Shown one piece after another: positions 34,617 through 43,336 of a stretch of 64,000 nucleotides of DNA. The stretch covers positions 744,001 to 808,000 of the forward strand of contig NZ_AP025739.1 in NCBI RefSeq assembly GCF_003574315.2, written 5' to 3'. The position numbers and the translations under genes are program-made. Below the pieces are notes generated by a model. That model had not been told where the DNA came from. It was given only the letters and a program-made list of their open reading frames with translations, and made no database searches. Every line of letters starts with the position of its first letter. Position 1 is the stretch's first letter. Source of the DNA: Capsulimonas corticalis. GTDB lineage: Bacteria; Armatimonadota; Armatimonadia; Armatimonadales; Capsulimonadaceae.

Positions 34617-35654
34617 ATGAAAACTCGAAATTGGATCGCCCCCGCCCTCGTGCTGGCGGGGCTGTCGACATTGCCCTCGTTCGCGCAAATGCCCGCGAAG
34701 CCCGACCCGCAAATGAAGCAAGTCCTGGATTCGCTCGCATCGCTCCATCCCAAGCCCATTGAGACGCTGACGCCGGCGCAGGCGCGCAAGCAGCCGGGGC
34801 CGCCGGACGCAGTCAAGGCGCTGCTGAAGAAGCAGGGTAAGAGCACCGCCCCGGAACACGTCGCAAAAGTGGAAAACCGCACCGTTCCCGGCCCCGCCGG
34901 CCCGATCCCGGTGCGCGTCTATACGCCCGAAGGCAGCGGCCCCTTCCCCGTCCTGGTCTACTTCCATGGCGGCGGCTGGGTCATTGCCGGCGTTCAGGCG
35001 TATGATTCGACGCCCCGCGCCCTGGCGAACCTCGCCAAATGCGTCGTCGTCTCGGTCGGATACCGTATGGCGCCGGAGCACCGCTTCCCCGCCGCGCACA
35101 TGGACTCCTACGCGGCGACCCAGTATATCATGAACCACACGGCGGAGTTCGGCGGCGATCCCAAGCATGTCGCGGTGGGCGGCGAGAGCGCCGGCGGCAA
35201 CCTCGCGGCGTCCGTCTCCATCATGGCGCGCGACAAAAAGGGCAAGATGCCGGTCTACCAGATGCTGGTCTACCCGGTCTCGAACTACGGCTTCGATACG
35301 CCTTCTTATATCGAGAACGCCAAGGCCAAGCCGCTCAATAAGCCGATGATGAAGTGGTTCTTCAAATACACCGTGAGCAGCCCCAAGGACGCGTCAAACC
35401 CGTACCTCTCCATCAACCGCGAGAAAAATCTGCATGGCCTGCCGCCCGCGACGGTCATCACCGACCAGATCGACCCGCTGCGCAGTGAAGGCAAAACCTA
35501 CGCCGACCACCTGAAAGCCGCCGGCGTTCCGGTGCAGTACCGCAACTACGACGGCGTCACGCACGAATTCTTCGGCATGGGCGCCGTTCTGGACAAGGCG
35601 AAAGCCGCGAACGCCTTCGCCGCCGACGGACTGAAATCGGCGTTCTCGAAATAA
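34617..35654 (+). CDS. Secreted alpha/beta-hydrolase, HSL (GDXG) esterase family
   Basis: 345 residues. Signal peptide MKTRNWIAPALVLAGL... cut near SFAQ. VYFHGGGWVIAG gives the HGGG oxyanion hole of family IV esterases, and VGGESAGGNLAAS holds the nucleophile Ser in GESAG. A DQIDPLRSEG stretch supplies the Asp and THEFFGM the His. It hydrolyses short-chain esters in the envelope, and may deacetylate polysaccharides alongside the SGNH enzyme, though that is inference. GAAAGG lies upstream of the ATG. It ends at a bidirectional terminator shared with cydB. Confidence 0.9.
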   Translation: MKTRNWIAPALVLAGLSTLPSFAQMPAKPDPQMKQVLDSLASLHPKPIETLTPAQARKQPGPPDAVKALLKKQGKSTAPEHVAKVENRTVPGPAGPIPVRVYTPEGSGPFPVLVYFHGGGWVIAGVQAYDSTPRALANLAKCVVVSVGYRMAPEHRFPAAHMDSYAATQYIMNHTAEFGGDPKHVAVGGESAGGNLAASVSIMARDKKGKMPVYQMLVYPVSNYGFDTPSYIENAKAKPLNKPMMKWFFKYTVSSPKDASNPYLSINREKNLHGLPPATVITDQIDPLRSEGKTYADHLKAAGVPVQYRNYDGVTHEFFGMGAVLDKAKAANAFAADGLKSAFSK

Positions 35655-35674
35655 TAATCGCCGGCGCACCACAA

Positions 35675-35713
35675 AAAACGCCGCATCGATTCCTAGAATC
35701 GATGCGGCGTTTT
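35675..35713. terminator. Bidirectional rho-independent terminator between esterase and cydB
   Basis: AAAACGCCGCATCGATTC (35675-35692) and GAATCGATGCGGCGTTTT (35696-35713) form a perfect 18-bp stem with a CTA loop. It has T-runs on the + side and A-runs on the other, so it serves both convergent genes. Confidence 0.95.
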
Positions 35714-35765
35714 CATTTTTTGCCCCCCCTCTGCGATCTAGAGACAGGCGCTTTGCGGGGAACGC

Positions 35766-36812
35766 TTAATGTCCGTGGGGGTCGGTCTCCACATCTACCT
35801 TCCCTCGAAACGAGTGGAAGAGATACACGAAATATCCGATGGCGAGCACGATCGCGATGCTCCAGATGGTGACGCCGAGGCGAAGGCCGAGCGCGCCGGA
35901 GGAGCCGTTGAAGACGGTGACGGTGTAAGCCGGGGCGAGGGTCGAGATCAGGATGTTGGGGAACGCGCCGGCGGCCGTGGAGGCGAGCAGCATGGCGATG
36001 AAGACGACGGACGCCAGGAACGCGGGCAGTTCGCGCTTTTGTTTGAGCAGGAATAGGATCGCGGCCAGGGAGGCGGGCACGAGCAGGGCCAGCGGCCAGA
36101 TCCAGGGGCGCGCGGCGAGGTTGTGGAAGATCAGGGGCTGGACATGTTGGGTCATGACGGTGACCGCGATCCCCACAGCAAGCACGGCGGGCCAGAGGAC
36201 ATTCGCGGCGACACGGCTGCGGCGATTGACTTCCCCCGGCGTTTTCCAGATCAAGTAAAGCGCGCCATGGAGGGTGAGGACCAGCAGCGCAAGCACGCCG
36301 ACGCTCACGGTGTACCAATCCAGCACACCGGGATGCGGGCCGAGCTGGAAGTTTGTGAAGAGCGGGCCGCTGAAGTAGCCGGTCTGGTCGAGCGGCACTC
36401 CCCGGATGAGGTTGCCCAGCGCCGCGCCGAGCACGATCGCCATCAGCGTGGAGGAGACGAAGAAGAGGCCATCCCAGAGGCTGCGCCAGAGCGGACTTTC
36501 CTCCTTCGAGCGGAACTCGATCGAAAGGCCGCGCAGGATCAGCAGCCAGAGCACCATCATTAAGGGGAGATAGAAGCCACTGAAGCCGGCGGCGTAGGCG
36601 CGCGGGAACGCGAACACGATCACGCCGCCGCTGGAGATCAGCCACACTTCATTGCCGTCCCACACCGGGCCGATGGCGCCGAGCACCGTGCGCCGCTCGG
36701 CGTCGGTCCGCGCGACAAACAGGTGCAGGATCCCCGCGCCGAAGTCGAAACCGTCCAGCACGACATACGCCGCCAGCATCAGGGAGATGACGATAAACCA
36801 GAGGGTTTCCAT
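35766..36812 (-). CDS. cydB: Cytochrome bd ubiquinol oxidase subunit II
   Basis: 348 residues, with the CydB start LWFIVISLMLAAYVVLDGFDFGAG and about eight to nine membrane helices. GPVWDGNEVWLI and AFPRAYAAGFSGFYLPLM are family hallmarks. It forms the bd oxidase with CydA, reducing O2 to water with quinol electrons under low oxygen. Start and cydA stop overlap by one base (TAATG), so they are translationally coupled. No CydX could be picked out in the 50 bp downstream. Confidence 0.95.
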   Translation of the reverse strand: METLWFIVISLMLAAYVVLDGFDFGAGILHLFVARTDAERRTVLGAIGPVWDGNEVWLISSGGVIVFAFPRAYAAGFSGFYLPLMMVLWLLILRGLSIEFRSKEESPLWRSLWDGLFFVSSTLMAIVLGAALGNLIRGVPLDQTGYFSGPLFTNFQLGPHPGVLDWYTVSVGVLALLVLTLHGALYLIWKTPGEVNRRSRVAANVLWPAVLAVGIAVTVMTQHVQPLIFHNLAARPWIWPLALLVPASLAAILFLLKQKRELPAFLASVVFIAMLLASTAAGAFPNILISTLAPAYTVTVFNGSSGALGLRLGVTIWSIAIVLAIGYFVYLFHSFRGKVDVETDPHGH

Positions 36813-38182
36813 TATTTGACCTCCACGGGAACGCGCCCGCCGGCGCCCGTCAGGTCAGCGCCTTGCTGAGGCTGCGGCCCCTTCGCGAGCTCTTTTCCGA
36901 TCAAATAAAGAAACAAGATCCCCATCCCCAGATACAGGCCCATAAAGCCCAGCGTGGTGAAGGCGACGTTGCCGGCGACAACCGTCGGCGATGTCCCATG
37001 CATCGTGCGCTGAAGGCCGTAGATCAGCCAGGGCTGGCGCCCCAGCTCCGCCACCATCCAGCCGGCGGTGGTCGCGATGTAGGGGAATGGAAAGGCGAGC
37101 ATCAGGATCCACATCATCGCGCGTGTCTTTTCCAATCGCCCGCGCCAGAGCAGCAGCGCCGACAGGCCCATGATCGCGATAAAGATCGTGCCCAGGCCCA
37201 CCATGATATGATAGGCGTAGTACAGCAGCTCGATATTGTCCGGCTGCTGGTCCTTGGGGATATCGTTGAGGCCCGTGACGTTCGCGCCGAAGCTTCCGTA
37301 CGCCAGATAGCTCAGGATACCGGGGACGACGATCGGATTGATCAGCTTGCGCGCGTTGACATCCGGCTGACCGATAATCGCCAACTCCGCCTTGTCGCCG
37401 CTGTCAAACTTTCCCTCCATCGCCGCCAGCGCCGGCTTTTGATATTGGGCCATCATCTTCCCGTGCATATCGCCGGTCGGGAATACCTGAACCAGGGAGG
37501 CGATCAGCCCGGCGATCACCCCGACCTTCAGACAGATCCGCGCGGTCTCCGGAAATTTACCCTGAAGCGTCCAGAACGCGCCGACGGCGGCGACCACGAA
37601 CGCTCCCGTCACCACGGCCGCGCTCATGTTATGCAGATACTGCCAGATCGCCCAGGGATTGAGCAGGTAGACCCAGAATTCGGCAAGCTGGAGCCGCCCG
37701 CTGGGCGTCACCGAGTAGCCGACAGGGTGCTGCATGAAGGCGTTGGTGACGATGATGAAATAGCCGGACAGCCAGGAGCCGAAAAAGACCATAAAGGCCG
37801 CCAAGAGATGCATTCGGGGACTGAGCTTCTTCTCGCCAAAGAGAAAAAGACCCAGAAACGCCGATTCGGCGAAGAAGGCGAACATGCCCTCCATGGCGAG
37901 CGTGATGCCGATGACGCCGCCCGAGAAGTCCGAGAAACGCGACCAGTTGGTCCCGAACTGGAACTCCATCGGGATCCCCGTCACGACGCCGACCACGAAG
38001 TTAATGCCGAAGATCCGCGCCCAAAAGCGCGCCACATCTTGATATTGGCTATCGTTTCGCTTCATCGCGATGATTTTGAAGACCAAAATCAGCAGCGCCA
38101 GCCCCATCGTCAGCTGCGGAAACAGATAGTGATAAGTGATGGTGAAGCCGAATTGAAATCGGTGCCAAGCCAGTGCGTCCAT
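36812..38182 (-). CDS. cydA: Cytochrome bd ubiquinol oxidase subunit I
   Basis: 456 residues from ATG at 38182 (GGGAGG upstream). WHRFQFGFTITYHYLFPQLTMG contains the His ligand of haem b595; FQFGTNWSRFSDFSG, a central YLHNMSAA His ligand of b558 and GRQPWLIYGLQRT are diagnostic. The Q-loop is the short form (total length under 470), as in Bacillus/cyanide-insensitive-type oxidases and unlike the long E. coli loop. It is an integral membrane quinol oxidase with haems b558, b595 and d. It is co-transcribed with cydB. Confidence 0.95.
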   Translation of the reverse strand: MDALAWHRFQFGFTITYHYLFPQLTMGLALLILVFKIIAMKRNDSQYQDVARFWARIFGINFVVGVVTGIPMEFQFGTNWSRFSDFSGGVIGITLAMEGMFAFFAESAFLGLFLFGEKKLSPRMHLLAAFMVFFGSWLSGYFIIVTNAFMQHPVGYSVTPSGRLQLAEFWVYLLNPWAIWQYLHNMSAAVVTGAFVVAAVGAFWTLQGKFPETARICLKVGVIAGLIASLVQVFPTGDMHGKMMAQYQKPALAAMEGKFDSGDKAELAIIGQPDVNARKLINPIVVPGILSYLAYGSFGANVTGLNDIPKDQQPDNIELLYYAYHIMVGLGTIFIAIMGLSALLLWRGRLEKTRAMMWILMLAFPFPYIATTAGWMVAELGRQPWLIYGLQRTMHGTSPTVVAGNVAFTTLGFMGLYLGMGILFLYLIGKELAKGPQPQQGADLTGAGGRVPVEVK

Positions 38183-38267
38183 AAGCCTCCCGTAACCGGC
38201 CGCTGGGCCGGAGACGCCCATATCTGGTGTAGTATGCCCAACAAATCGAAGGACGCCACACATGACT

Positions 38268-38492
38268 TCACGAATGGATGCGATCGGATTCCGCCAGAGA
38301 CGCGAGATACCAGCGCTCGCAAGCGGGGCAGTAATGCATCCACCGCTCCTCCCGAACCACATGCAGCCAGCCGGAAACCGATGACGGCGCGACTCCGTTC
38401 AAAAGAGAGCGGAGCGCGACGAGAACATTCGCCGTCGCCATGCAGCCCGGCCCATCGCATGTCAGGCGCTGACCGTTGTGAGTGACGCTCAT
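38268..38492 (-). CDS. Small putative zinc-binding protein downstream of the PP2C gene
   Basis: 74 residues. Two cysteine pairs, CDGPGC (C12, C17) and HYCPACERWY (C55, C58), could make one zinc site. Between them is an amphipathic stretch with WLHVVREERW. No family is recognised. It starts 13 bp after the phosphatase stop with GAGG at a good distance, so it is probably co-transcribed and may act with it. It is the only plausible frame in this stretch; competing minus-strand frames lack an SD. Confidence 0.55.
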   Translation of the reverse strand: MSVTHNGQRLTCDGPGCMATANVLVALRSLLNGVAPSSVSGWLHVVREERWMHYCPACERWYLASLAESDRIHS

Positions 38493-38505
38493 GGCAAATC
38501 GCCTC

Positions 38506-39405
38506 TTAACCCTCAGCGATGGGATCGCCCGTGCGGATAACCGTCATCAGACAAGCGTCGTCGCGAAAGAGACTCGGAGGCGCCGCGCCGCGCGTCCCCG
38601 CGAACACGCATTCCGCCAGCTGCGCGGCGCTGTTTGAGTCGTTGCAGCAGACGCGGCGCATCAGCAGCGCGACGCCCAGCGAGGGATTGCAGCGCGGAGC
38701 ATGCTCAATCAAGCCGTCGGTGTAGATCGCCAGCGTATCGGACACGCCCAGGATCGTCGCGCGCTCCGCGAAATCATCCACAGGTCCTTCGCCAATCCGG
38801 GGGCCGGTGCGCGCGAGCAGCTCGACGCGATCCGTGCGCCCGCGGCGGCGCAGCGCCGGCTCGTGTCCTGCGTTGACATAAATCAGCGTTCCCGTCCGCG
38901 TGTTGTAAACCGCGGCGAATAAGCTTGCGGAACTGGCGAGAGCGCCGTTTCGGACGCAAAGACGGTTGACCTGCGCCGCCGCCTCGCCCGGCGATTGGGT
39001 GGAGCACAGCGCGAAACGGACCAACAAGCGCAAAACGACCGCCTGCTCCGCCGCTTCCAGCCCCTCGCCGCCGGCTTCCCCGACGACGAACGCATAACAG
39101 TGGCCGCCGATTGGAAAGACATCGTAGAAATCGCCGCCAAACGTCAAGCCCGGCGTGACCGCTTCATATTTGACGCCGATATCCAAACCCGGCGCATGCT
39201 CGATTTCGACCGGCGCGACCATGTTGCGCAGATGGTCCTGAAGTCGGCTTTCTCGCCCTTTCAGATCCCGGAATTGGGACGAAACCTTATCCGTCCACCG
39301 ATCGACCTGTGTTTGGCAGGCGCCGCAATCTCCGGCCGTCACCGCCAGTTCCAGTCGTCCCCTACTTTTCGGCTTCACAACAGGCGAAGTATTCATTTGC
39401 GTCAT
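38506..39405 (-). CDS. PP2C/SpoIIE-type serine phosphatase, atypical metal motif
   Basis: 299 residues from ATG at 39405; the GTG at 39417 overlaps the SD (GGAGG, 5 nt before this ATG) and is rejected. A short N-terminal coiled region (residues 30-65) precedes the phosphatase fold: TFGGDFYDVFPIG, YVNAGHEPALRRRG, DTLAIYTDGLIEH, DDACLMTVI. The usual D-V-x-G-H-G metal motif reads VGEAGGEGLEAA, so a metal-binding Asp is replaced by Glu. RsbU/SpoIIE proteins dephosphorylate anti-sigma-factor antagonists. No such partner is nearby except the small Cys protein downstream. Confidence 0.82.
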   Translation of the reverse strand: MTQMNTSPVVKPKSRGRLELAVTAGDCGACQTQVDRWTDKVSSQFRDLKGRESRLQDHLRNMVAPVEIEHAPGLDIGVKYEAVTPGLTFGGDFYDVFPIGGHCYAFVVGEAGGEGLEAAEQAVVLRLLVRFALCSTQSPGEAAAQVNRLCVRNGALASSASLFAAVYNTRTGTLIYVNAGHEPALRRRGRTDRVELLARTGPRIGEGPVDDFAERATILGVSDTLAIYTDGLIEHAPRCNPSLGVALLMRRVCCNDSNSAAQLAECVFAGTRGAAPPSLFRDDACLMTVIRTGDPIAEG

Positions 39406-39622
39406 CCCAGCCTCCACGGAAACGATCTTCGGCAGGGCTCCCTCAAAAGCAGCAACCCTGCCTTGAACACCATTCTAGCAAATCGCGAGCGCCGCGCCAT
39501 CCCCCATTGGACGGATTCTGTTTCCGTCGCCATCACAAAATCCGCCGTTTCGCCGATGGCGCGCACCGCGCCGAAATGATACAATTCCCCCACAGCATAT
39601 TGAAGACGAAGGAGTAAAAGCC

Positions 39623-39850
39623 ATGGACGCCCCACTCAGCGCTCTCCCTGAGATACCGAAGGAGATTGGACTGGCGACGCGGTATATAGACCTTGGCGCA
39701 TGTGTCGCAATCGCGGGCATGCCGGCGCAGGCGGCCGCGCTTTATCAGCGGGCATTGCTCGTGGATCCGGACAACGCCCTCGCTCGCCGAGCCCTGCGAG
39801 CTTTGGATCGACGCTGCGCCGAAAAGTTATGTCAGACGCACACCCCTTAA
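39623..39850 (+). CDS. Short TPR-like protein ahead of the sensor kinase
   Basis: 75 residues. ATRYIDLGACVAIAGMPAQAAALYQRALLVDPDNALARRAL is a single TPR unit with flanking helix. AAGGAG lies about 8 nt before the ATG, and a TACAAT box at 39580-39585 could be its -10. The last 22 bp overlap the start of the histidine kinase gene (39829), suggesting coupled translation and a role tied to that two-component system. No further function can be read. Confidence 0.6.
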   Translation: MDAPLSALPEIPKEIGLATRYIDLGACVAIAGMPAQAAALYQRALLVDPDNALARRALRALDRRCAEKLCQTHTP

Positions 39851-41421
39851 CCTCTACCAGCCAAACTCTGGCGTCGGTGCTCGAGATCTCCAGTGAGGGG
39901 ATCGTCGCGCTGGATCGCGCCCGGCGGATCGTCTGCTGGAACGCCGCCGCGGAGCGCATCTATGGTTATCAGGCTGGAGAGGCGATTGGGTTAACTCTGG
40001 ACACTCTCTTAGACGGCGGCGATCTTCCCACGCGCCGCATCTTCGAGCGCGCTGAGAACGGCGCGAAGAGCGAAGGCGTGGAAGGCGTGCATCGACGGGC
40101 GAATGGGGCGCGTATCGATGTGATCATGAATGTCGGCCCGATCCATCGTGAAGACGGATCGGTGACGGGAAGCGTCCTGTTTGTCCGGGACGCCACGGAA
40201 GCGCGCGTGTCCGCGCAGCGGCTGGCGGCCTTGGAGGCGTTCGAGGAAGATAAAGGCGTCGTTCTGGAAACCGCAAGCCGCGTGGCGCTCGATATCCTGG
40301 CGAGCCGGACCGGGGTCGAAGCGCTCAGACATATCGCCGACGCCGCACGGACTCTGGCGCGGGCGCAGTACGCAGCGCTGGGAGTGGCGCGTCCGGACGG
40401 CCAGGGCCTGCTGGAGTTCGTGACCGTCGGCCTGACCACCGAGGAAGAGGCGGCGATCGGCCCGCGTCCGCACGGCGCGGGGATCCTCGGCCTGCTGCTG
40501 CGGCGCTCCGAGCCGCTGCGCATGGACGTGCTCTCCAACCACGCCAACGCGCACGGCTTCCCGCCAAACCATCCGCCGATGGACAGCTTTCTGGGCGTGC
40601 CGATCCGTCAGGGCGACACCATTCTCGGCAGCCTGTATTTGACCAACAAGCAGGGCGCCGATCACTTCTCGGAAGCGGACGAAATCTCCGTGCAGGCGCT
40701 CGGCGCGCACGCCGCCGTGGCGATCCACAACCTGCAAATGCTGTCACGCCAGCGGGCGCTCGTAAGCGGCCTGATCAACGCCCAGGAAGAAGAGCGCCGC
40801 GCCGTCGCATACGATCTGCACGACGGTCTTACCCAGTTCGTCATGGCCTCGCACATGCATATGGAGGCGTTCAAAATCGCCTACCACAAGGGCAGCAGCG
40901 AGCGCGCCATGCGCGAGCTGGACAAAGGGCTTCGCTATCTCAGCGACGCCGTGATTGAATCGCGCAGGCTCGTCAACGGCCTGCGCTCGCTGGCGCTCGA
41001 CGACCTCGGCCTCGCGGGCGCTCTGGAGCAGCTATTCGCCGAAGAAAAGACGCGAGCGGGCTGGGCGGAAGCCGAGTTCCTGCACAACATCGCCGGCGAG
41101 CGGTTCGACAAAACCCTGGAGACCGCCGTCTACCGAGTCGCGCAGGAAGCGCTGACCAATATCCGCAAGCACGCCCGCGCCGACCGCGTCCGCCTGATGC
41201 TGCTGCGCGAACCGCGCATGCAGGAAAACTCCACACAGCTTGCCCTGGACATCCGCGACTGGGGCGGCGGCTTCCAGCGGGACGAAAGCGCCGGCGACCA
41301 CGCCCACGTCGGCCTGCAAGGCATGGAAGAACGCACACGCCTCATGGGCGGCTCATTCACGGTGCGCAGCTCGCCCAGCGAAGGAACACAGATCCATGCG
41401 ATCTTTCCGGTGATTCGGTGA
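39829..41421 (+). CDS. NarL-type sensor histidine kinase (PAS-GAF-HisKA_3-HATPase)
   Basis: 530 residues from ATG 39829 inside the TPR gene's end. PAS domain (ISSEGIVALDRARRIVCWNAAAERIYGY, ~residues 20-130), then GAF (VLETASRVALDILASR to DAHAAVAIHNL, ~140-305), then HisKA_3 with the phosphorylated His in EEERRAVAYDLHDGLTQFV. The HATPase has an N-box (TNIRKHARADRVRL) and G-boxes (IRDWGGGFQ, GLQGMEERTRLMGG). There are no membrane helices, so it is a cytosolic sensor. Its partner is the LuxR-type regulator at 41640, separated only by a family A hairpin. Confidence 0.92.
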   Translation: MSDAHPLTSTSQTLASVLEISSEGIVALDRARRIVCWNAAAERIYGYQAGEAIGLTLDTLLDGGDLPTRRIFERAENGAKSEGVEGVHRRANGARIDVIMNVGPIHREDGSVTGSVLFVRDATEARVSAQRLAALEAFEEDKGVVLETASRVALDILASRTGVEALRHIADAARTLARAQYAALGVARPDGQGLLEFVTVGLTTEEEAAIGPRPHGAGILGLLLRRSEPLRMDVLSNHANAHGFPPNHPPMDSFLGVPIRQGDTILGSLYLTNKQGADHFSEADEISVQALGAHAAVAIHNLQMLSRQRALVSGLINAQEEERRAVAYDLHDGLTQFVMASHMHMEAFKIAYHKGSSERAMRELDKGLRYLSDAVIESRRLVNGLRSLALDDLGLAGALEQLFAEEKTRAGWAEAEFLHNIAGERFDKTLETAVYRVAQEALTNIRKHARADRVRLMLLREPRMQENSTQLALDIRDWGGGFQRDESAGDHAHVGLQGMEERTRLMGGSFTVRSSPSEGTQIHAIFPVIR

Positions 41422-41426
41422 GGAGA

Positions 41427-41581
41427 TGGCAAACCCACCCCGGCGCTTCGCGCCACCCCTCCCGCCGACGGGAAGGGTTTGTAGGATTGCCTCTTACAGA
41501 AGCTGCTTGCGATAACACGCTCTGAAATCACCCTTCCCGTCGGCGGGAGGGGTGGCGCGAAGCGCCGGGGTGGGTTTGCCA
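41427..41581. repeat. Long hairpin repeat, family A, copy 3 (between kinase and regulator genes)
   Basis: Perfect 52-bp arms (41427-41478, 41530-41581) with a 51-nt loop. Arms match copies 1 and 2. The loop differs at several positions but keeps GATTGCCTCT and CGATAACAC. It begins 5 bp after the kinase stop and ends 58 bp before the response regulator start, so it splits a two-component operon and may lower downstream expression. A partial arm repeat (GCGAAGCGCCGGGGTAAG) follows. Confidence 0.9.
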
Positions 41582-41639
41582 GGACGGGAGCACGCGAAGC
41601 GCCGGGGTAAGTAGAAGCTGGAATGCAAATGAGAACGAT

Positions 41640-42311
41640 ATGACACAAGAACAAACGTTAACAACCGTCGAAATCGTCCTGGTGGATGACCACGGAATCT
41701 GGCGCGACGGCGTGAAAAGCCTGCTCGAAGACACGGAGTTTCAGGTGATCGGCGAGGCCGCCTCGGGTAAGGAGGCAATGGCGCTTCTTCAGACCGTGCG
41801 GCCGCGTCTGCTGTTGCTCGATATCCGCATGGCCGGCGGCGACGGCCTCGACACGCTGCAAGCGATCAAAGCCCAGCATCCCGAAATCAGCGTCGTCATG
41901 CTGACCACCTACGACAACCCCACCTACATGGCGCGCGCGGTCGCCGGCGGCGCATCCGGATATCTGCTCAAAGGCGTTGGCGCGGAAGAATTGTTAACTT
42001 CACTGCGCGTTGTGGCGAGCGGCGACGCGCTTATCTCCCCGAAAGACCTCAGCCGCTCGCTGCGCAGCGTCAATCCCGAAGGCGCGGGCGACGCCGATCT
42101 GATCAAGCCTCTCAGCACACGAGAATTGGAAGTCCTGCGGCTGCTCGCCACCGGACTGAACAATCGCGATATCGCCGGCCTGCTCTTCGTTTCCGAAGGC
42201 ACGGTCAAAACTCACGTCGAACACATCATCGGCAAACTTGGCGTCTCTGATCGTGTCCAGGCCGTCGTCTGGGCGGCGCGGCACGGGGTCATTTCCCTGG
42301 AGACGGGTTAA
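41640..42311 (+). CDS. NarL/LuxR-family response regulator
   Basis: 223 residues. Receiver domain with acidic pair VDDH (D16, D17), phospho-acceptor D61 in LLLLDIRMAGGDG, LTTYD and K110 region (YLLKG). The C-terminal LuxR HTH is LSTRELEVLRLLATGLNNRD then SEGTVKTHVEHIIGKLGVSDR. It is phosphorylated by the kinase encoded just upstream and binds DNA as a dimer. Target genes are unknown; the Tat-exported DUF4142 gene 124 bp downstream is a candidate by position only. Confidence 0.95.
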   Translation: MTQEQTLTTVEIVLVDDHGIWRDGVKSLLEDTEFQVIGEAASGKEAMALLQTVRPRLLLLDIRMAGGDGLDTLQAIKAQHPEISVVMLTTYDNPTYMARAVAGGASGYLLKGVGAEELLTSLRVVASGDALISPKDLSRSLRSVNPEGAGDADLIKPLSTRELEVLRLLATGLNNRDIAGLLFVSEGTVKTHVEHIIGKLGVSDRVQAVVWAARHGVISLETG

Positions 42312-42435
42312 CACCTCATTACAAACGACTGATCTTTCTCCACAACCGGTTATTTCCAGACTCGCTGGGGTAAAGCTTGACACACCGTCGGTCCCAGCAG
42401 TCAGCTTCACGGAATCACCACTCAGGAGAAATTTG

Positions 42436-43068
42436 ATGTCGAACATAGAAACAACCCACGAATCGGAAGAGATCGCGCAAGACAGCCCGGGCCGCCGAGC
42501 GTTCTTGACGCGCATGGCCGCCGCCGGCCTGGGAGTCGCCGCGATGGGCTTGGCCCAGAAGGCGCAGGCGGCCATGGCGCCGCACCAGCCGGAGGCCGAC
42601 ACCGGCCATAACTACCTCATGCCGTCGCCGCACGCGACAACGGAAAAGCAGTTCCGCATGGGCGTCATCGGACCAGCCACGCTGTCCCTGCTCACCAGTC
42701 AGATCGCGGTGGATAAGGCGACCGATCCCGCCGCGAAGGAGTTCGCGAACTTCGAGTTGCGCGAAGCCATCGGTGTCACCACGGTCCTGAAAAGCCTGAA
42801 CACGCCGACTCCGCCCATGGACGCCAAGGCGCGCGCCACACTGCAAAAGATCAAGACACTGCCCGCCGGCGCGGACTTTGACAAGACATACATCTCCGCC
42901 CAGCTTGCGAACCACGAGTTCCTGCGCGATCTCGCCGAAACGTACCTAGCGAACTCCACCGGCCACACCAGTATGCCCGAAATGCACGGACGGCACCTGG
43001 CGATGCTGGCGCTCGCGACCTTCAAAGAACACGTCGTTCACACCAAAAACATTCTGAAGACGTTATAG
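42436..43068 (+). CDS. Tat-exported DUF4142 protein
   Basis: 210 residues from ATG 42436 (AGGAGAA 7 nt upstream). GRRAFLTRMAAAGLGVAAMG is a twin-arginine signal; the cut is near AQA. The mature domain is helical and matches DUF4142 (ferritin-like, formerly 'predicted outer membrane protein'): FANFELREAIGVTTVLKSL, LANHEFLRDLAETYL, HLAMLALATFKEHVVHTKNIL. The family has no proven function. Tat export suggests folding or cofactor loading before transport. Confidence 0.85.
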   Translation: MSNIETTHESEEIAQDSPGRRAFLTRMAAAGLGVAAMGLAQKAQAAMAPHQPEADTGHNYLMPSPHATTEKQFRMGVIGPATLSLLTSQIAVDKATDPAAKEFANFELREAIGVTTVLKSLNTPTPPMDAKARATLQKIKTLPAGADFDKTYISAQLANHEFLRDLAETYLANSTGHTSMPEMHGRHLAMLALATFKEHVVHTKNILKTL

Positions 43069-43107
43069 CCCGGCCTCACTGGGGTAGTCTTGCACGATAG
43101 CATCGAA

Positions 43108-43254
43108 CCCGAGTATAAAACTCGGGCCTTGGGAGTCGCTTCGCGACTAACCGTCCGTTCCGGACGGAAGAAATTGTGTGCGATTGCTGGCATTTGCGTC
43201 CGGCACGGACGCTTAGCGACTCTTGCCGCTCCCAAGACCCGGGTTTCATAACCG
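43108..43254. repeat. Long hairpin repeat, family B, copy 2 (diverged)
   Basis: Imperfect inverted arms, roughly 43128-43166 and 43197-43236, flanked by outer pieces CCCGAG/CTCGGG and CCCGGG. Shared with copy 1 (26822-26964): CCGTCCG-x-TCCGGACGGAAGAA and a loop containing TGGCA. With the BlaI-site region (43337-43398) it fills the 349-bp gap. Confidence 0.7.
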
Positions 43255-43336
43255 GGGACCGCATGCGCTGACGGTTGTGGGAAACCTACCCCAGTAAACT
43301 CCCATCACTCTATTCGGCGCTCATTCAAAAACAATA

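Noticed and set aside
36863-38485. 540-codon + strand frame opposite cydA
   Set aside because: Antisense to a clearly conserved oxidase gene, with low-complexity charged composition and no SD.
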